From Myxococcales bacterium (lineage in GTDB: Bacteria; Myxococcota_A; UBA9160; SMWR01), in assembly GCA_022571825.1 (NCBI GenBank), contig JACZXC010000193.1, positions 1 to 6,141 on the forward strand: a stretch of DNA of 6,141 nt, read 5' to 3'. The translations under genes and the position numbers were made by a program. The stretch's first letter is position 1, and every line of letters begins with the position of its first letter. The notes beneath the pieces were generated by a model that had not been told where the DNA came from, did no database searches, and was given only the letters and a program-made list of their open reading frames with translations. Shown here in pieces: positions 1 to 6,065 of this stretch.

Positions 1-664
1 CCCGGATGGATAGCCGCGCGAGCTTGAAACCGGCGACCAGTCCCGCCAGGGTGCCGCCGGTCCCAACCGCGACGTAGACCTGGGCCGGCATCGGCACGGT
101 CCCCTGGTCGATCTGTTCCGCGAGCTCGAGGGCCCCGGAGACGATCCCAACCGTTCCGCGCGGCGAGGATCCGCCGGTCGCCACCAGGAAGGGCCGTTCT
201 CCCCGCGCGGCGGATCTGACCAGAACCCGCACGACCTGGGCCGCCGCGCCTGGGAGGTTGGCGCCGTAGATGAGATCGGCTCCGTGGGCCGCGTCGAGTA
301 GAAGCGATCGCCGAACCTGGGCGGTGACCGGCTGATGCACCAGGACGAGGGTCGAGCTCAGGCCCGCATCCCGGCCGACGATCGTCATGGCCAGACCGTG
401 ATGGCTGCCCAGGGCACCGGTCGTGACGAGTCGGCGGGCACCCCGGGCGACCGCCGCCCCGATGACGAACTCGAGCTTTCGGGGCTTGTTGCCCCCGTAG
501 AGGGGACAGGAGCGATCGTCGCGCTTGACAAAGAGCGCGTCCCCGGGAACTCCCGGGAGGGGAAGGGGCTCCACCGGGGTGGGAACCGACACTACGCAAT
601 GACGAGACAGTCGGGTGCGCAGAGTCGGGTACGCGCGAAACAGAGCCAGCTCTGACGTCGCCAT
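1..664 (-). CDS. PLP-dependent ACC deaminase/D-cysteine desulfhydrase family enzyme (partial, C-terminus outside window)
   Basis: I translated the minus strand from ATG 664-662; it stays open to base 1, giving 221 residues. An in-frame TGA lies at 673-671, so this ATG is the first possible start. GAGGG (670-666) precedes it but is unusually close. Residues 45-66 (FVKRDD, then YGGNKPRKLEF) match the family signature, in which K60 of GGNK is the expected Schiff-base lysine for pyridoxal phosphate. TTGALGSHHGLA (81-92) is the loop equivalent to the usual QSNH substrate loop, and VAVGTGGTLAGL (198-209) is the glycine-rich phosphate-binding loop. Members are fold-type II cytosolic enzymes of about 330 residues, so roughly 100 C-terminal residues are missing here, including active-site residues that would separate ACC deaminase from D-cysteine desulfhydrase. 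The changed loop (H88 where Asn is usual) argues against naming the substrate. The gene is divergent from the aldehyde dehydrogenase operon. The family is sure, the reaction is not. Confidence 0.88.
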   Translation of the reverse strand, partial: MATSELALFRAYPTLRTRLSRHCVVSVPTPVEPLPLPGVPGDALFVKRDDRSCPLYGGNKPRKLEFVIGAAVARGARRLVTTGALGSHHGLAMTIVGRDAGLSSTLVLVHQPVTAQVRRSLLLDAAHGADLIYGANLPGAAAQVVRVLVRSAARGERPFLVATGGSSPRGTVGIVSGALELAEQIDQGTVPMPAQVYVAVGTGGTLAGLVAGFKLARLSIR

Positions 665-755
665 GCCCTCTCATCGCACGCATGGCCCCCCGCCGCAACC
701 ACCGCTCCGACGAGAGCCCGATCGCCACAGGCCGGGCGTCCACGGATCCGCTCGA

Positions 756-785
756 TTGACAATTCCCGCGGGGATCCCGTATCGT
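756..785 (+). promoter_or_regulatory. Sigma70-like promoter for the aldehyde dehydrogenase operon
   Basis: TTGACA at 756-761 is a perfect -35 hexamer. After an 18-bp spacer, TATCGT at 780-785 matches TATAAT in four of six positions, including the critical TA and final T. Transcription would start near 792, leaving a leader of about 55 nt before the ATG at 847. In a GC-rich background a perfect TTGACA upstream of a five-gene run is suggestive. It is a prediction by eye, with no experimental support. Confidence 0.55.
765..778. promoter_or_regulatory. Overlapping palindromes in the promoter spacer, possible operator
   Basis: CCCGCGGG (765-772) and GGGATCCC (771-778) are two perfect 8-bp palindromes that overlap by two bases. 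Both lie between the -35 and -10 elements of the predicted promoter. A repressor bound here would block RNA polymerase. Short GC palindromes are common by chance in DNA of this composition, so the operator role is only a possibility. Confidence 0.25.
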
Positions 786-795
786 GCGTCGCCGT

Positions 796-831
796 ATCGG
801 GCTGCCATGGATCGGGCTGCCATGCATCGGG
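796..831 (+). repeat. 15-bp tandem repeat, about 2.4 copies, in the presumed leader
   Basis: ATCGGGCTGCCATG occurs at 796-809 and again at 811-824, followed by ATCGGG at 826-831, so the period is exactly 15 bp. It lies between the predicted promoter and the aldehyde dehydrogenase start. Each full copy carries an ATG (807 and 822), but in a different frame from the gene. Read in the gene's own frame it would encode an IGLPW/IGLPC repeat, which is not expected at the N-terminus of this family and supports a start downstream at 847. Confidence 0.85.
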
Positions 832-846
832 CGGTTGGGGTTCCGA

Positions 847-2379
847 ATGGGTGTCATCGAGCAATTGGAAAGTGCGCCGGACGGGCACCGCCGCCTTCGT
901 CTTTCCAATCCCGCCAGCTTCGATCCCGTCGGAGAATTCGAGGTCCAGAACGCGGACGACGTGAACGCGGCCATCGAACGCGCCCGGAAGGCGCAGCAAG
1001 ACTGGGGAGCGCTGAGCTTCGAGGCGCGCGGCCGAATTTTCCGCCGAGCGGCCCGGCTTCTCTGCGACAACGAAGAAGAGTTCGTTGACGTCATCGTGTC
1101 CGAGACCGGAAAGCCTCGGATCGAAGCGTTGGCGACGGAGATCCTGACCGCGTGTGACGCGCTCCAGTTCTACGCAAAGCGCGCGAAGGGCATCCTGGCC
1201 GAACGCGCAGTTTCGGTTCATCTGTTGAAGACGAAGAAGCTCCGGATTTGCTACCGACCGCTCGGCGTGGTGGGCATCATCACACCCTGGAACTTCCCCT
1301 TCCTGTTATCGCTCAACCCAACGGTGCAGGCTCTGATGGCGGGCAACACGGTGGTGCTCAAGCCCTCGGAGGTGACCCCCTTCTCCGGTCGCCTGGTGGA
1401 AAGGCTGCTCGCCGACGCCGGGCTGCCCGAAGGCGTCTTCAACCTGGTTCTCGGTGACGGCGAGACCGGGGCAGCTCTCGCCGAGGGCGAGGTCGATAAG
1501 ATCTCGTTTACCGGAAGCGTGCCCACCGGGCGCAAGGTGGCCGAGGCGTGCGCGAGGAGACTCGTCCCCTGCACACTCGAGCTCGGGGGCAAGGATCCGA
1601 TGATCGTCTGCGCCGATGCCGATCTGGAACGAGCGGCTCGGGGGGCCGTCTTCGGTGCCTTCGCGAACTCCGGGCAGGTATGCACCTCGACCGAGCGGGT
1701 GTACGTGGTCGAGGACGTGGCCGACGAGTTCACCAGAAGGGTCGTCGAGGAAACGGCGAAGCTCCGTCAGGGGATGACCGGGGAGTTCGAGGTGGGATCG
1801 ATCACCTGGCCCCAGCAGCTCGAGGTGATCGAGTCCCATGTGCGCGAGGCCGTGGGCAAGGGCGCCCGGGTCCTGGCCGGCGGTCGGAGAAATCCTCATT
1901 ACGAGGGCTGCTTCTACGAGCCGACGGTTCTAGTCGATGTCAACCACGAGATGCAGGTCATGCGCGAGGAGACCTTCGGCCCCGTGCTTCCCATCATGCG
2001 GGTGAGGAACGAGGACGAGGCGGTGCGCCTGGCCAATGACTCGCGCTATGGCCTGAACGCGAGCGTCTGGACCCGGAACAAGCGTCGGGGTGCCGAATTG
2101 GCCCGGGCAATCCGCTCCGGGTCCGCGGTGGTCAACGACTGCATGATTACCTACGGGGTTACCGAGTCGCCGTTCGGGGGCGTCAAGGACAGCGGAATCG
2201 GGCAGGTGAATGGGGAGATCGGTCTGCGGAGCTATTGCCATGCCCAGTCGATCGTGATCGATCGCTTCGGCGGGAAGTCGGAAGTTCTCTGGTATCCGTA
2301 TACTGCTCGAAAGAAACGGATGATCAAGCGTATGATGAATCTGATCTGGGGGAGCTGGCTCGGGCGCCTGATCTCGTAG
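847..2379 (+). CDS. NAD(P)-dependent aldehyde dehydrogenase with basic, amphipathic C-terminal tail
   Basis: This 510-residue protein should oxidise an aldehyde to the carboxylate using NAD(P)+. The ALDH fold is complete: PWNF with oxyanion N149, KPSE with cofactor-binding K172, FTGS (221-224) of the nucleotide fold, ELGGK with general-base E245, catalytic C279 in GQVCTS, EETFGP with E375 (374-379), and PFGG (442-445). The frame is open upstream to GTG 784, but that start lies inside the predicted -10 box and across a DNA repeat, so ATG 847 was chosen; its Shine-Dalgarno sequence is weak. The last 30 residues or so (from about 481) begin LWYPYTARKKR and continue as a hydrophobic/basic helix-like segment, beyond the usual ALDH end. 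This suggests membrane association and a hydrophobic aldehyde substrate. The subgroup may be near the diapolycopene-dialdehyde/succinate-semialdehyde-type ALDHs, but this is from memory and substrate is unresolved. It is first in the operon. Confidence 0.95.
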   Translation: MGVIEQLESAPDGHRRLRLSNPASFDPVGEFEVQNADDVNAAIERARKAQQDWGALSFEARGRIFRRAARLLCDNEEEFVDVIVSETGKPRIEALATEILTACDALQFYAKRAKGILAERAVSVHLLKTKKLRICYRPLGVVGIITPWNFPFLLSLNPTVQALMAGNTVVLKPSEVTPFSGRLVERLLADAGLPEGVFNLVLGDGETGAALAEGEVDKISFTGSVPTGRKVAEACARRLVPCTLELGGKDPMIVCADADLERAARGAVFGAFANSGQVCTSTERVYVVEDVADEFTRRVVEETAKLRQGMTGEFEVGSITWPQQLEVIESHVREAVGKGARVLAGGRRNPHYEGCFYEPTVLVDVNHEMQVMREETFGPVLPIMRVRNEDEAVRLANDSRYGLNASVWTRNKRRGAELARAIRSGSAVVNDCMITYGVTESPFGGVKDSGIGQVNGEIGLRSYCHAQSIVIDRFGGKSEVLWYPYTARKKRMIKRMMNLIWGSWLGRLIS

Positions 2380-2406
2380 GAAGCGCCGGCGCGCGACGGG
2401 GAGTGC

Positions 2407-2410
2407 GGAG
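2407..2410 (+). promoter_or_regulatory. Ribosome binding site of the universal stress protein gene
   Basis: GGAG lies 6 nt before the ATG at 2417. It is a well-spaced Shine-Dalgarno sequence in the 37-nt gap after the aldehyde dehydrogenase stop and fixes the start of the next gene. Confidence 0.65.
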
Positions 2411-2416
2411 AACGGA

Positions 2417-3238
2417 ATGATCTCGACGATCCTGGTAGCGACAGATGGGTCCGAGGCGGCTGCCGTCGCCGAACGCTTCGGCGTAAGTCTGGCCGGTCGG
2501 CTCAAGGCCCGGCTGTTGGGTCTTTCCGTCGCCGAGGATCGTTACACGCGGGGAGTCCAGGAGGACGGACTGGGCGTTCCGACTCCGCCGATGGAACCCT
2601 TCGCGGGCTACCTCAAGAGTCGCGCGGATGCGACCTGTCGACGATTGAGCGAGCAGGCTCGCTCCGAGGGGCTCGAGGCCTCGTGCGAGTCGGCCCAGGG
2701 GATTGCCGACGACCGAATCGTCGCGCGGGGCCAGCAGGCGGACTTGATCATACTCGGGCGGGATGGACAACACGCGAGCTTCCGCACCGGTCTGATCGGT
2801 TCCACCGTCGACGGCGTAATCCGAAAGACCACCAAATCAGCGCTGGTGGTGCCGGGGGGTGGACACCTCTCCGGGCCGCTGGTGTTGGCCTTCGACGGCT
2901 CGCCGGGGTCGCGCATCGCGGCGAATCTGGCGGTCCAGCTTGCCACCCGGCTCGGCGAGCCGATTCATGTATTCGTCGATTCGAAGGACAAGGGGCGGGC
3001 CGTGGCGCGCTTTGACGAAGTCCGGGGCGTCGTCGGGGCGTTGCCCGTGCCGGTCCGCGAGATTTCATCGACTCTCGGTCGTCCCGACGTGAAGCTCATC
3101 GACTCGGCCAGGGAGATGCGCGCCGGACTGATCGTGATGGGAGCCTACGGACGCAATCGCATCACGGAATACTTCCTCGGCAGCAACTCCGCGGCGGTGG
3201 TTCGGACCTCTCCAATCGCCGTTCTCGTCGCGCGCTGA
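2417..3238 (+). CDS. Universal stress protein, two tandem UspA domains
   Basis: The 273-residue protein contains two UspA (Usp) domains, about residues 1-147 and 153-273. Each starts with a beta strand ending in Asp (ILVATDGS at 5-12; LVLAFDGS at 155-162), the usual ATP-contacting Asp. The second domain has the classical nucleotide motif G-2x-G-9x-G-S (G242, G245, G255-S256) and ends with the typical strand SPIAVLVAR. The first has GRDG (114-117) but ten residues instead of nine before GS (128-129), so its ATP binding may be weaker or lost. Tandem Usps are soluble cytoplasmic proteins linked to stress survival and often act as ATP-binding regulators; the partner here is unknown. No membrane segment is seen. 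It lies 37 nt after the aldehyde dehydrogenase and ends 6 nt before rnhB, consistent with co-transcription. Confidence 0.93.
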   Translation: MISTILVATDGSEAAAVAERFGVSLAGRLKARLLGLSVAEDRYTRGVQEDGLGVPTPPMEPFAGYLKSRADATCRRLSEQARSEGLEASCESAQGIADDRIVARGQQADLIILGRDGQHASFRTGLIGSTVDGVIRKTTKSALVVPGGGHLSGPLVLAFDGSPGSRIAANLAVQLATRLGEPIHVFVDSKDKGRAVARFDEVRGVVGALPVPVREISSTLGRPDVKLIDSAREMRAGLIVMGAYGRNRITEYFLGSNSAAVVRTSPIAVLVAR

Positions 3239-3244
3239 TCGCGG

Positions 3245-4039
3245 TTGGACCTTTCCCGGGTACCGCTGGTGGAGCTGCGCGCCCGCTGCGGGGCCGCCGA
3301 CAGCAGTGGTAATGCGCGCCGTCTGATCGCGGCCCTGCGGCGCGACCCGCGCCGAGGCGCCCGGGCGCTGGCCGCTCTTCTCGAGGGGCACCTGCTCCAA
3401 CGACGAACCGAGGCGCGTCGCGTGGCGCGACTGTTCGTCCGGCGTCGGCGCCTTTTCGCTGCCGGAGCGCGGTGGGTGGCCGGGGTCGACGAGGTGGGCG
3501 TCGGGCCACTCGCCGGGCCCGTGGTGGCCGCCGCCGTGGTGTTGCCCGTGCGCGTCGACCTCCCCGGCCTGGACGACTCGAAACGTCTCTCGCGCGGGGC
3601 CCGCGAGCGGTTGGCGGCGGATATCCGCCGGCAGGCCGTGGCCGTGGCCATCGCCGAGGTCTCCCGGGCCGAGATCGATCGCCTCAACATCCTGCGCGCG
3701 AGTCTCGAGGCCATGCGGCGCGCGGTCCTGGATCTCCCGGTGGTGCCGGATCACGTCTTGGTGGATGCGCGGACGATTCCAGGCCTGGGGATGCGTCAGA
3801 CGGGCCTGGTCGGGGGCGATGCCATCGACGGATCCATCGCGGCGGCTTCGATCGTGGCGAAGGTCCACCGCGATGCCATCATGCGACGGCTGCACCGACG
3901 CTATCCCGACTACGGGTTCGGTCAACACATGGGCTACGCGACTCGTCAGCATCTGGCGGCCCTGAGTCGGTTCGGACCCACCCCGGCCCACCGGCGTTCT
4001 TTTGGCCCTGTCTCCCAGACCCTCGGTGGCGGTCGTTGA
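3245..4039 (+). CDS. rnhB: Ribonuclease HII with N-terminal extension and atypical GVG signature
   Basis: RNase HII cuts RNA in RNA:DNA hybrids and 5' of single ribonucleotides embedded in DNA. The catalytic core starts near residue 79: GVDEVGVGPLAGPVV with D82 and E83, DSKRL (111-115), D174 in VLVDA, and D210 in SIVAKVHRD, so all four metal-binding acidic residues are present. AHRRSFGPV (248-256) is the usual C-terminal motif. Residues 1-78 form a basic helical extension with a DPRRGARAL stretch resembling the extended RNase HII of Bacillus subtilis. Two conserved substrate-recognition positions differ: the normal GRG is G85-V86-G87, and the Lys normally before GY is M229 (Y231 is kept). The TTG start at 3245 is 6 nt after the preceding stop and has no clear Shine-Dalgarno sequence; GTG 3269 is an alternative. 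Coupling to the Usp gene is likely. The family call is firm; full activity is uncertain. Confidence 0.93.
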   Translation: MDLSRVPLVELRARCGAADSSGNARRLIAALRRDPRRGARALAALLEGHLLQRRTEARRVARLFVRRRRLFAAGARWVAGVDEVGVGPLAGPVVAAAVVLPVRVDLPGLDDSKRLSRGARERLAADIRRQAVAVAIAEVSRAEIDRLNILRASLEAMRRAVLDLPVVPDHVLVDARTIPGLGMRQTGLVGGDAIDGSIAAASIVAKVHRDAIMRRLHRRYPDYGFGQHMGYATRQHLAALSRFGPTPAHRRSFGPVSQTLGGGR

Positions 4040-4091
4040 ACGGAGACAGGAGTTGAATGGGAGCTGGCGTTGAACGGGAACTGGCGCTGAA
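4035..4091 (+). repeat. 17-bp imperfect tandem repeat across the rnhB-truD junction
   Basis: GTTGAA recurs at exact 17-nt spacing at 4035, 4052 and 4069, with GCTGAA at 4086. The units are GTTGAACGGAGACAGGA, GTTGAATGGGAGCTGGC and GTTGAACGGGAACTGGC, followed by a degenerate partial fourth. Unit 1 contains the rnhB stop codon and most of the truD Shine-Dalgarno sequence, and unit 2 contains the truD start codon. Seventeen is not a multiple of three, so the repeat is a DNA-level duplication and not a protein repeat. Confidence 0.75.
4048..4052 (+). promoter_or_regulatory. Ribosome binding site of truD
   Basis: AGGAG lies 4 nt before the ATG at 4057, within the 17-nt gap after rnhB. It supports this start, at which the protein aligns well with the beginning of the TruD fold (residues 19-27, PEDFLVEEV). 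Confidence 0.65.
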
Positions 4092-5091
4092 GGCGCCTCC
4101 GATCGCCGGCCCCGAGGATTTTCTGGTCGAAGAGGTTCCGCTGTCCACACCGACCGGCGAGGGAGCGCATACCTTCGTCCGGGTAGAGAAGCGCCTGCGC
4201 ACGACCGAAGACGTGGCGCGAGCGCTTGCGCGCGCTGCGGGCGTGGGTGCTCGCGACGTCGGCTATGCCGGACGAAAGGACCGCTTCGCGGTGGCGACGC
4301 AGTGGTTCTCGGTGCCGGATCTCGCGCCGGATCGCGCCCTCGGCCTGTCGCTTCCGGGAGCGCGGGTGCTCGAAGCCGTGCGGCACCGGCACAAACTGCG
4401 GACCGGGCAGCTGCGCGGCAACCGCTTTCGGATCGCCCCGCGGGACGTCGATCGACACACCGCCGCACAGGCGGAGGCCCGCCTGGAGCGCGCGGGTCGT
4501 GTCGGACTGCCCAACCGCTTCGGGGACCAGCGATTCGGTCGCGACGGCCAGAACGTCGCGCGCGCCCGGGCGTTGTTGGCCGGAAAAAGGGGCGGGGGCG
4601 ATCGACGCCGGGCCCGCTTCCTGGTCTCTGCGCTTCAGGCCGCCGTGTTCAACGACGTCCTCGCGGCTCGATCACCGGGTTGGGATCGAGTCGAGCGCGG
4701 TGATGTTGCCGTCGTTCACGCCTCGGGCGGCTTGTTTCGGGTCGACGATCTCGAGGCCGAGACACCGCGCGCGTCCGCGTTCGAGATCAGCCCCACCGGC
4801 CCCATCTTCGGCACTCGCGTGATCGCGCCCGACGGTGCCGCAGCCCAGCGCGAGAGGGCGGTGCTCGCCGGCTACGGGATCGACCTCGACCGCGTGCGGA
4901 TTCCGGGCGTTCGACTGCGAGGTGCGAGGCGCTCGCTGCGTGTCCGACCCACCGAGGTGAGCATGCAAGGCTTCGAAGACGGAATCGAGCTGCGATTCAC
5001 GCTGCCGCCGGGGTGCTACGCAACGGTCCTGCTCGAGGAGCTGTTTCTTCCCGACTCGGATGACAGCGGTCGGCGCGCCGGGGTATTCTGA
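4057..5091 (+). CDS. truD: tRNA pseudouridine synthase D
   Basis: TruD converts uridine 13 of tRNA (tRNA-Glu in E. coli) to pseudouridine. The 344 residues match the length of E. coli TruD (about 349). Motifs follow the family order: PEDFLVEEV (19-27), the catalytic loop GYAGRKDR (69-76) with nucleophile D75, [16 protein letters not shown] (109-124) corresponding to the RNA-binding RHKRKLRLGALKGNAF segment of E. coli, [12 protein letters not shown] (150-161), the TRUD insertion domain from about 185 to 290 with a GPIFGTR loop (248-254), and the C-terminal strand [19 protein letters not shown] (311-329). All key residues are intact, so the enzyme should be active. It is cytosolic. The stop TGA (5089-5091) overlaps an AGGAGG that leads into cysK, indicating close translational linkage. 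Confidence 0.96.
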   Translation: MGAGVERELALKAPPIAGPEDFLVEEVPLSTPTGEGAHTFVRVEKRLRTTEDVARALARAAGVGARDVGYAGRKDRFAVATQWFSVPDLAPDRALGLSLPGARVLEAVRHRHKLRTGQLRGNRFRIAPRDVDRHTAAQAEARLERAGRVGLPNRFGDQRFGRDGQNVARARALLAGKRGGGDRRRARFLVSALQAAVFNDVLAARSPGWDRVERGDVAVVHASGGLFRVDDLEAETPRASAFEISPTGPIFGTRVIAPDGAAAQRERAVLAGYGIDLDRVRIPGVRLRGARRSLRVRPTEVSMQGFEDGIELRFTLPPGCYATVLLEELFLPDSDDSGRRAGVF

Positions 5092-5104
5092 GGAGGCACG
5101 GAGG
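5091..5104 (+). promoter_or_regulatory. Double Shine-Dalgarno sequence before cysK
   Basis: AGGAGG (5091-5096) overlaps the last base of the truD stop and GGAGG (5100-5104) follows 4 nt before the cysK ATG. The second is the more likely ribosome binding site. The first, 12 nt away, could act as a standby site or help ribosomes that finish truD reinitiate. Confidence 0.5.
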
Positions 5105-5108
5105 AAGC

Positions 5109-6065
5109 ATGAACATCGCCAACGACATGACCGCACTGATCGGTCGTACTCCACTGGTCCGACTCAATCGCGTCGCCGCCGGCGTGAAACCCCAGATCGT
5201 GGCCAAGCTCGAGAGCCACAATCCCGCGAACAGCGTGAAGGACCGAATCGGCCTCGCCATGATCGAAGATGCCGAGCGGGAGGGCGTGATCACAGCCGGT
5301 GAGACGGTGATCGTGGAGCCGACCAGCGGCAACACGGGAATCGCCCTGGCCTTCGTCGCCGCCGTTAAGGGTTACCGGTGCGTATTGACCATGCCGGAGT
5401 CGTTTAGCCCGGAACGCCGCGCGGTTCTCCGCGCGTTCGGCGCCAAGCTGGTACTCACGGATCCCGCCAAGGGGATGCCCGGTGCGATCGATCGGGCCCA
5501 CCAGATCGTCGACCAACTCCCCAACGCCTTCATGCCCCAACAGTTTCGCAATCCCGCCAATCCCGAAGTGCATCGAAAGACTACTGCCGAGGAGATCTGG
5601 AACGACACCGACGGCCAGGTGGATGCGTTGATCTCCGGCGTGGGCACCGGCGGTACCGTGACCGGCATCGCTCAGATGATCAAGCAACGCAAGCCGTCCT
5701 TCCGCGCGATTGCCGTGGAGCCCGAAGACAGTCCGGTGCTCTCCGGCGGCGGGCCCGGCAAGCACCTGATCCAGGGCATTGGAGCCGGATTCGTTCCCGA
5801 CGTTTTCGACAAGGATCTGATCGACGGGATCATCCAGGTGAGCAACGACGAATCCCTCGCGATGGCCCGGCGCCTGGCGAAGGAAGAGGGCCTGCTGTGT
5901 GGGATTTCCTCGGGCGCCGCGGTGAGTGCTGCGCTCCAGTACGCCAGCGGAGACGGCAGTGACCTGGGCTTGATCGTCGTCATCATTCCCAGCTTTGGCG
6001 AGCGCTACATCCAGACCAAGCTCTTCGACCCCTACCGCTACGACGGCAGCGACGAGATCGGCTGA
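5109..6065 (+). CDS. cysK: Cysteine synthase (O-acetylserine sulfhydrylase)
   Basis: This PLP enzyme joins O-acetylserine and sulfide to give cysteine, the last step of cysteine synthesis in the cytosol. The 318 residues match the CysK/CysM family length. Visible motifs are [10 protein letters not shown] (11-20), the PLP lysine K44 in NPANSVKDR, the substrate loop TSGNTG (72-77), [12 protein letters not shown] (144-155), the phosphate loop [10 protein letters not shown] (177-186), GISSGAA (265-271) with S268 next to the PLP ring, and [10 protein letters not shown] (294-303). The motif set and length fit the CysK type better than CysM or cystathionine beta-synthase, which would have extra domains; O-phosphoserine use cannot be excluded from sequence. 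No cysE is nearby. It is the last gene of the run, 17 nt after truD, and a repeat region begins directly after its stop. Confidence 0.95.
   Translation: MNIANDMTALIGRTPLVRLNRVAAGVKPQIVAKLESHNPANSVKDRIGLAMIEDAEREGVITAGETVIVEPTSGNTGIALAFVAAVKGYRCVLTMPESFSPERRAVLRAFGAKLVLTDPAKGMPGAIDRAHQIVDQLPNAFMPQQFRNPANPEVHRKTTAEEIWNDTDGQVDALISGVGTGGTVTGIAQMIKQRKPSFRAIAVEPEDSPVLSGGGPGKHLIQGIGAGFVPDVFDKDLIDGIIQVSNDESLAMARRLAKEEGLLCGISSGAAVSAALQYASGDGSDLGLIVVIIPSFGERYIQTKLFDPYRYDGSDEIG

Larger units (their letters stand above)
665..846. other. Divergent intergenic region
   Basis: This 182-bp stretch separates the minus-strand PLP enzyme from the plus-strand aldehyde dehydrogenase. It holds a rightward promoter candidate, two overlapping palindromes and a 15-bp tandem repeat, all listed separately. 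I found no convincing leftward promoter: TTGTCA on the minus strand (complement of 756-761) is not followed by a recognisable -10 box at 17 nt. No RNA gene or small ORF with its own ribosome binding site stands out. Confidence 0.6.

Noticed and set aside
784..846. Earlier GTG start for the aldehyde dehydrogenase
   Set aside because: It falls within the predicted -10 box, and the extra 21 residues are encoded by a DNA tandem repeat unlike the family's N-terminus.
615..1088. Plus-strand open frame covering the promoter and ALDH start
   Set aside because: The product is low-complexity and Arg/Pro-rich, and it overlaps two supported genes. Its internal ATGs at 807 and 822 are only mentioned as possible decoy starts.
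592..1221. Minus-strand open frame of 209 codons across the intergenic region
   Set aside because: It overlaps the ALDH N-terminus and the start of the PLP enzyme in another frame, with no motif.
2383..2392. Intrinsic terminator at palindrome GCGCCGGCGC after the aldehyde dehydrogenase
   Set aside because: It is a perfect 10-bp palindrome but leaves no loop and has no following T-run; continued transcription into the Usp gene is more likely.
3236..3247. Sequencing error splitting one Usp-RNase HII fusion gene
   Set aside because: The Usp domain ends naturally with its final beta strand right before the stop, and RNase HII has its own known type of N-terminal extension, so two genes are the simpler reading.
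3065..4468. Long open frame on the minus strand (467 codons) opposite rnhB and truD
   Set aside because: It lies antisense to two firmly identified genes, its product is rich in Arg, Ala and Pro with no recognisable domain, and such frames are expected from third-position GC bias.
5016..5765. Minus-strand open frame opposite cysK
   Set aside because: Antisense to a clear cysK; the His- and Gly-rich product shows no family motif.
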